From the NCBI GenBank assembly GCA_945906015.1, contig CAMDQV010000079.1, forward strand, positions 1 to 8,234: a stretch of DNA of 8,234 nucleotides, read 5' to 3'. The stretch comes from Pedobacter schmidteae (GTDB taxonomy: Bacteria > Bacteroidota > Bacteroidia > Sphingobacteriales > Sphingobacteriaceae). The notes under the pieces were generated by a model. It saw nothing but the letters and a program-made list of their open reading frames with translations. It did not search any database and was not told the DNA's origin. Numbering within the stretch: the first letter of the stretch is position 1; each line of letters starts with the position of its first letter. The translations under genes and the position numbers were made by a program. This document shows, in pieces, positions 5,093 through 8,234 of the stretch.

Positions 5093-7544
5093 AATAATAT
5101 ATTCGTTTTACTCGCTGCGAAATACCGGTCAGAACTTCGTATGGGATGGTGTTCAGCTGTGAGGCAATATCTTCAACACGGATAACCTCATTAAACACAA
5201 TAACCTCATCCCCCTCTTCTGCGCTAATACCCGTAATATCAATCATGCACATATCCATACAAATTTTACCAATTGTTGGAACTATTTTACCTTTTACAAG
5301 CATTTTACCCTTTCCATTTCCCATTATACGACTATAACCATCGGCATATCCTATTTTAACAGTAGCTATGGTGCCACCATTAAGCATTTTCCCTTGGCGG
5401 CTATATCCTACCGTATCGCCAGCAGGTATTTTTTTAATCTGCGAAATACTGGTTTTCAGCGAAGTTACGGTTTGTAATGGAGAATTATTGCAGAGTGAAG
5501 AATCAATACCATATAATCCAATACCGAGGCGCACCATATCGAATCGTGCATTAGGCCAACGAACAATAGCCGATGAATTTGCTAAATGACGAATAAATGA
5601 ATACCCTAATTCTTTGCTGATCTTGTTGGATAGTTTGATAAAAAGATTTATTTGATAGGATGTATAATCATCATGTTCGGGATTTTCGCTGGCTACCAGA
5701 TGAGAGAATACGCTTTGAACATGCATCAATTTAGTCAAATTTATAACTGATAACACTTCATCAAGCTCTTCTGGCATAAAACCCAGCCTGTGCATGCCCG
5801 TATCCAGTTTTATATGTACCGGATAATTTTTTAGATTTTTACGCTTTAAAACCGCCGTAAATTCTTTTAAAATACGAAGAGAATAAATTTCAGGCTCTAA
5901 TTCATGCTTAATAATAGTGTCAAAAGCCATCACATCTGGACTCATGACCATAATAGGAAGACTTGTTCCAGCTTTCCTTAACAAAACACCCTCATCGGCA
6001 TACGCCACGGCCAAATAATCTACTTTATTAAACTCCAGCAAATTTGCAATTTCAAAGCTCCCACTACCGTATGAAAAAGCCTTTACCATAGCCATGATCT
6101 TGGTATCTGTGCCAATTTCAGATTTGTAATAATTAAGATTATGTTCTAAGGCATTCAAATTGATCTCAAGAACTGTTTCATGAACTTTTTGCGTTAAAAG
6201 CTGACTGATATTTTCAAACCCAAATGCCCTGGCTCCTTTTAACAAGACCGTCTCATTCTGGAATTTTAACGTGTGAAATTGTTCAAGGAGCTCGGCAGTT
6301 GATTTGAAAAATTCAACTTCACCGGTAAAAATTGATGCATATTTGCTGATTTGTTCTCCAACAGCAATCAAGCGATTGACTGATTTATTTGTAAGAAGAT
6401 GACTAACTTTTTCATAAATAAGCTCAGAATCAACTCCTGGAATATCAGAAAGAATCAATGTTCTGCGCGGATGCTGATTTTGTTGCTTTAAAAAATCTAA
6501 GGCAATTGCAAGTGATGAAAGATCAAGGCTATAAGAATCGTCAATTACAGAGCAGTTGTTTATACCATTTTTTAATTCAAGCCTCATCCCAATTGGAGTA
6601 AGCTTTTCAAGCCTTGAGACAGCTTCATTGGTTTCATACCCCATTGCCAACAGGGTTGCCCAGCAAATTACCGCATTTTCAATGGATGCCTGATCTTTAA
6701 AGGGTATAACTGCTTGTACCTCTTTTCCTAAATAAAGGGCGTGTAAAATCTGAAAATCAGAACCTAATGACTCAATTTTACAGATTTCAAGATCAGCATT
6801 TTCATTGAAGCTCCAGGTAAATTTAGTTTTACCGGGCAAATTTCCTGGATATTGACTCAGGTATTTTTTTGAATAAATAAAAAGATCAATATGCTCAAAT
6901 AGCTTCAACTTTTCGCGAATTTTTTCTTCAACAGATTTAAAACCAGTTTGATGTGCCTCTCCAACATTGGTCAAAATGCCAATAGTAGGTTTAATAACAT
7001 TAGCCAAATTTTCCATTTCGCCAGCTCTAGAGATTCCTGCTTCAAAGACTGCAAAATTATTCAGCTCATTCATTTCCCATACAGAAACAGGAACACCAAT
7101 CTGTGAATTAAAGCTCTTAGGACTACGAACAATGTTTTTTTCGGACCAAAGAAGCTGAAAAAGCCATTCCTTAACAATCGTTTTACCATTACTTCCGGTA
7201 ATACCAATTACAGGATAATTAAACTTAGTACGATGAGCGGCAGATAAGGCTTGTAATGCAATTAATGAGTCTGAAACCAGGTAAAAATTAGCATCTGTAA
7301 ACTGCTTAATTGAAAAATCAGGATCTGAGATCACAAAACTCCTAACTCCCTGTTTATAAACCTCTGCAATAAAGCTATGGCCATCTCTGCGGGCCTTCAA
7401 AGCAAAAAACAATGCCTTTGCAGGATCAATCAATTTCCTACTATCTGTTAGCAAAGTTCTGATAACAGACCCCTTATCACTGATAAAAGCTCTGGCATGC
7501 AAAATCTTTGTTAACTCTACAACGTGATAAGGAAGATGATTCAT
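5085..7544 (-). CDS. murF/alr: Bifunctional MurF ligase / alanine racemase
   Basis: An 819-aa cytoplasmic fusion. The N-terminal MurF half adds D-Ala-D-Ala to UDP-MurNAc-tripeptide with ATP. The C-terminal half is a PLP-dependent alanine racemase that supplies D-alanine for the same pathway. MurF features: N-terminal UDP-sugar domain with TDSR (33-36), P-loop GITGSNGKT (114-122), FEAGISRAGE (167-176), TNVGEAH (192-198), and DDSY (335-338) at the position of the Mur DDxYN motif. Racemase features, from about 457: PLP lysine K488 in VKAFSYGSG, DTGMHRLGF (581-589), NSS (656-658), RLGIGLYG (672-679), catalytic tyrosine Y714 in VGYSR, GYADGYSR (732-739) and CMDMCMID (762-769). The lysine motif differs from the textbook VKANAYGHG. 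The fused arrangement is characteristic of Bacteroidota. Start is ATG 7542-7544 and the stop TAG lies inside the next gene. I found no confident promoter in the 59 bp before it. Confidence 0.96.
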   Translation of the reverse strand: MNHLPYHVVELTKILHARAFISDKGSVIRTLLTDSRKLIDPAKALFFALKARRDGHSFIAEVYKQGVRSFVISDPDFSIKQFTDANFYLVSDSLIALQALSAAHRTKFNYPVIGITGSNGKTIVKEWLFQLLWSEKNIVRSPKSFNSQIGVPVSVWEMNELNNFAVFEAGISRAGEMENLANVIKPTIGILTNVGEAHQTGFKSVEEKIREKLKLFEHIDLFIYSKKYLSQYPGNLPGKTKFTWSFNENADLEICKIESLGSDFQILHALYLGKEVQAVIPFKDQASIENAVICWATLLAMGYETNEAVSRLEKLTPIGMRLELKNGINNCSVIDDSYSLDLSSLAIALDFLKQQNQHPRRTLILSDIPGVDSELIYEKVSHLLTNKSVNRLIAVGEQISKYASIFTGEVEFFKSTAELLEQFHTLKFQNETVLLKGARAFGFENISQLLTQKVHETVLEINLNALEHNLNYYKSEIGTDTKIMAMVKAFSYGSGSFEIANLLEFNKVDYLAVAYADEGVLLRKAGTSLPIMVMSPDVMAFDTIIKHELEPEIYSLRILKEFTAVLKRKNLKNYPVHIKLDTGMHRLGFMPEELDEVLSVINLTKLMHVQSVFSHLVASENPEHDDYTSYQINLFIKLSNKISKELGYSFIRHLANSSAIVRWPNARFDMVRLGIGLYGIDSSLCNNSPLQTVTSLKTSISQIKKIPAGDTVGYSRQGKMLNGGTIATVKIGYADGYSRIMGNGKGKMLVKGKIVPTIGKICMDMCMIDITGISAEEGDEVIVFNEVIRVEDIASQLNTIPYEVLTGISQRVKRIYYYE

Positions 7545-7603
7545 GACGTAAATTTGAATAAATTTAAAGGAATCCTGTCAAATATTTACGATATTTCAAT
7601 ACT

Positions 7604-8092
7604 TTGAAAAACGAACACTCAATTCCGAAGATATTTAGCCGGCAACAGGCTAAAGTAAAGGCAGAAAGTTATTGTGCCTATCAGGAAAGATCTCAATTTG
7701 AAATTCGTAACAAACTTTATGAATGGGGATTGCATCAAAAAGATGTTGAAGAGATCATATCAGAACTAATAGAACTAAATTTTTTGAATGAAGAACGATT
7801 TGCTCTTGCCTATTCACTTGGAAAATTCAGAATTAAAGGCTGGGGTAAAAATAAGATCAGGCAAGGTTTAAAACTGAAGCGAATCCCGGATAAGCTGATC
7901 ATAAAATCTTTGAAAGAAATTAACGAAGATGATTATATGTTGATGTTAACTAAAATCCTGAAAAAAAAATTAAATACTATTTCCGAAAAGGATCCATTTA
8001 AGAAAAGATACCTTTTATCGCGCTTTGCTTCAAGCAAGGGATATGAGTCAGACTTAATCGCAGACTTACTGATTAACAATAGGTTAGACTAA
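7604..8092 (+). CDS. recX: RecX, regulator of RecA
   Basis: A 162-aa protein of the RecX family, which binds RecA filaments and limits recombinase activity. The family-typical segment AESYCAYQERSQFEIRNKL (20-38) is followed by the helical repeats expected of RecX: WGL...VEEIISELIELNFLNEERFALAY (41-70) and KFRIKGWGKNKIRQGLKLKRIP (74-95). A third repeat lies in the C-terminal third. The only in-frame start that keeps the conserved N-terminus is TTG at 7604-7606. The frame is closed by TAA at 7565-7567 and the next ATG comes only at about residue 112. The gene is divergent from murF/alr with 59 bp between. recA is not in the window, so recX stands apart from it. The C-terminal stop is TAA at 8090-8092. 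Confidence 0.9.
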   Translation: MKNEHSIPKIFSRQQAKVKAESYCAYQERSQFEIRNKLYEWGLHQKDVEEIISELIELNFLNEERFALAYSLGKFRIKGWGKNKIRQGLKLKRIPDKLIIKSLKEINEDDYMLMLTKILKKKLNTISEKDPFKKRYLLSRFASSKGYESDLIADLLINNRLD

Positions 8093-8100
8093 TTATTGTA

Positions 8101-8147
8101 AAAAAAATAAAAAATAATTGCCAGAATAGCTTTTCTGCATATATTTG
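8101..8147 (+). promoter_or_regulatory. Consensus Bacteroidota promoter for tRNA-Gly, with A-tract
   Basis: TTG (8118-8120), a 19-bp spacer (8121-8139) and TATATTTG (8140-8147) give a full match to the sigma-A type promoter known from Bacteroides and Flavobacterium (TTG-N19-TAnnTTTG). An A-rich stretch (8101-8117), broken only by single T residues, lies directly upstream of TTG and could serve as an UP element, as at stable-RNA promoters. Initiation is expected a few bases past 8147, about 30 nt before the tRNA. It is the strongest promoter match seen in this window. Confidence 0.85.
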
Positions 8148-8153
8148 CACCTC

Positions 8154-8172
8154 AGTGTTTCTTCGGAACACT
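8154..8172 (+). ncRNA. UUCG-capped hairpin in the tRNA precursor leader
   Basis: AGTGTT (8154-8159) pairs with AACACT (8167-8172). After one bulged T, C8161-G8166 closes a TTCG loop, i.e. the very stable cUUCGg tetraloop. It begins about 7 bases after the -7 element, so it would lie close to the 5' end of the primary transcript and 10 nt before the mature tRNA. No T-run follows, so it is not a terminator. It is a leader structure and not an independent RNA gene. Confidence 0.6.
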
Positions 8173-8182
8173 TACCAAAAAT

Positions 8183-8234
<52 letters not shown>

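Noticed and set aside
5146..5589. Plus-strand frames of 63 and 73 codons opposite the racemase domain
   Set aside because: They are antisense shadows of conserved racemase motifs, with no independent evidence of coding.
6967..7158. 63-codon plus-strand frame opposite the MurF domain
   Set aside because: It is antisense to the conserved MurF ATP-binding and central region and has no motif of its own.
8076..8099. Inverted repeat ACAATA/TATTGT around the recX stop as a terminator
   Set aside because: The stem is only 6 A/T-rich pairs and is followed by A residues, not T, on the recX strand, so it does not look like an intrinsic terminator. The A-tract is better explained as part of the tRNA promoter.

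Overview
The window looks like chromosomal DNA from a member of the Bacteroidota, most likely a Sphingobacteriales- or Cytophagales-type organism. The evidence is a fused MurF-alanine racemase (a Bacteroidota arrangement), AT-rich genes without Shine-Dalgarno leaders, and a tRNA promoter that matches the Bacteroidota consensus TTG-N19-TAnnTTTG exactly. The genus cannot be fixed from the sequence alone.

Layout. Positions 1-525 hold no gene. They contain three copies of a long direct repeat (158 bp, 173 bp and a shortened third copy), followed by a pure heptanucleotide array. Nearly all of this DNA is built from several different 7-bp words. The array ends 2 bp from the stop codon of a minus-strand gmhB-like HAD phosphatase gene (526-1011). 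Reading the other way are an OPT-family peptide/metal-chelate transporter (1113-3164) and a secreted, probably outer-membrane beta-barrel protein of unknown role (3226-4347). A terminator and an unusual set of three AAGCTT hexamers at 14-bp spacing follow. Converging on these from the minus strand is a two-gene operon: murF/alr (7544 to 5085) and a DUF502 membrane protein (5092 to 4502), overlapping by 8 bp. Divergent from murF/alr is recX (7604-8092), which has no usable ATG and seems to start at TTG. The window ends inside a tRNA-Gly(GCC) gene that has its own consensus promoter and a UUCG-capped hairpin in its 5' leader.

How the genes relate. Most are envelope or housekeeping functions: heptose activation (GmhB), peptidoglycan precursor synthesis and D-alanine supply (MurF/Alr), an inner-membrane protein coupled to it (DUF502), a transporter and an outer-membrane protein. 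RecX modulates RecA, but recA is not in the window. No mobile element, phage gene, CRISPR array or defence system is visible. The least ordinary part is the heptad-based repeat region at the left edge, which continues to or beyond the window boundary.
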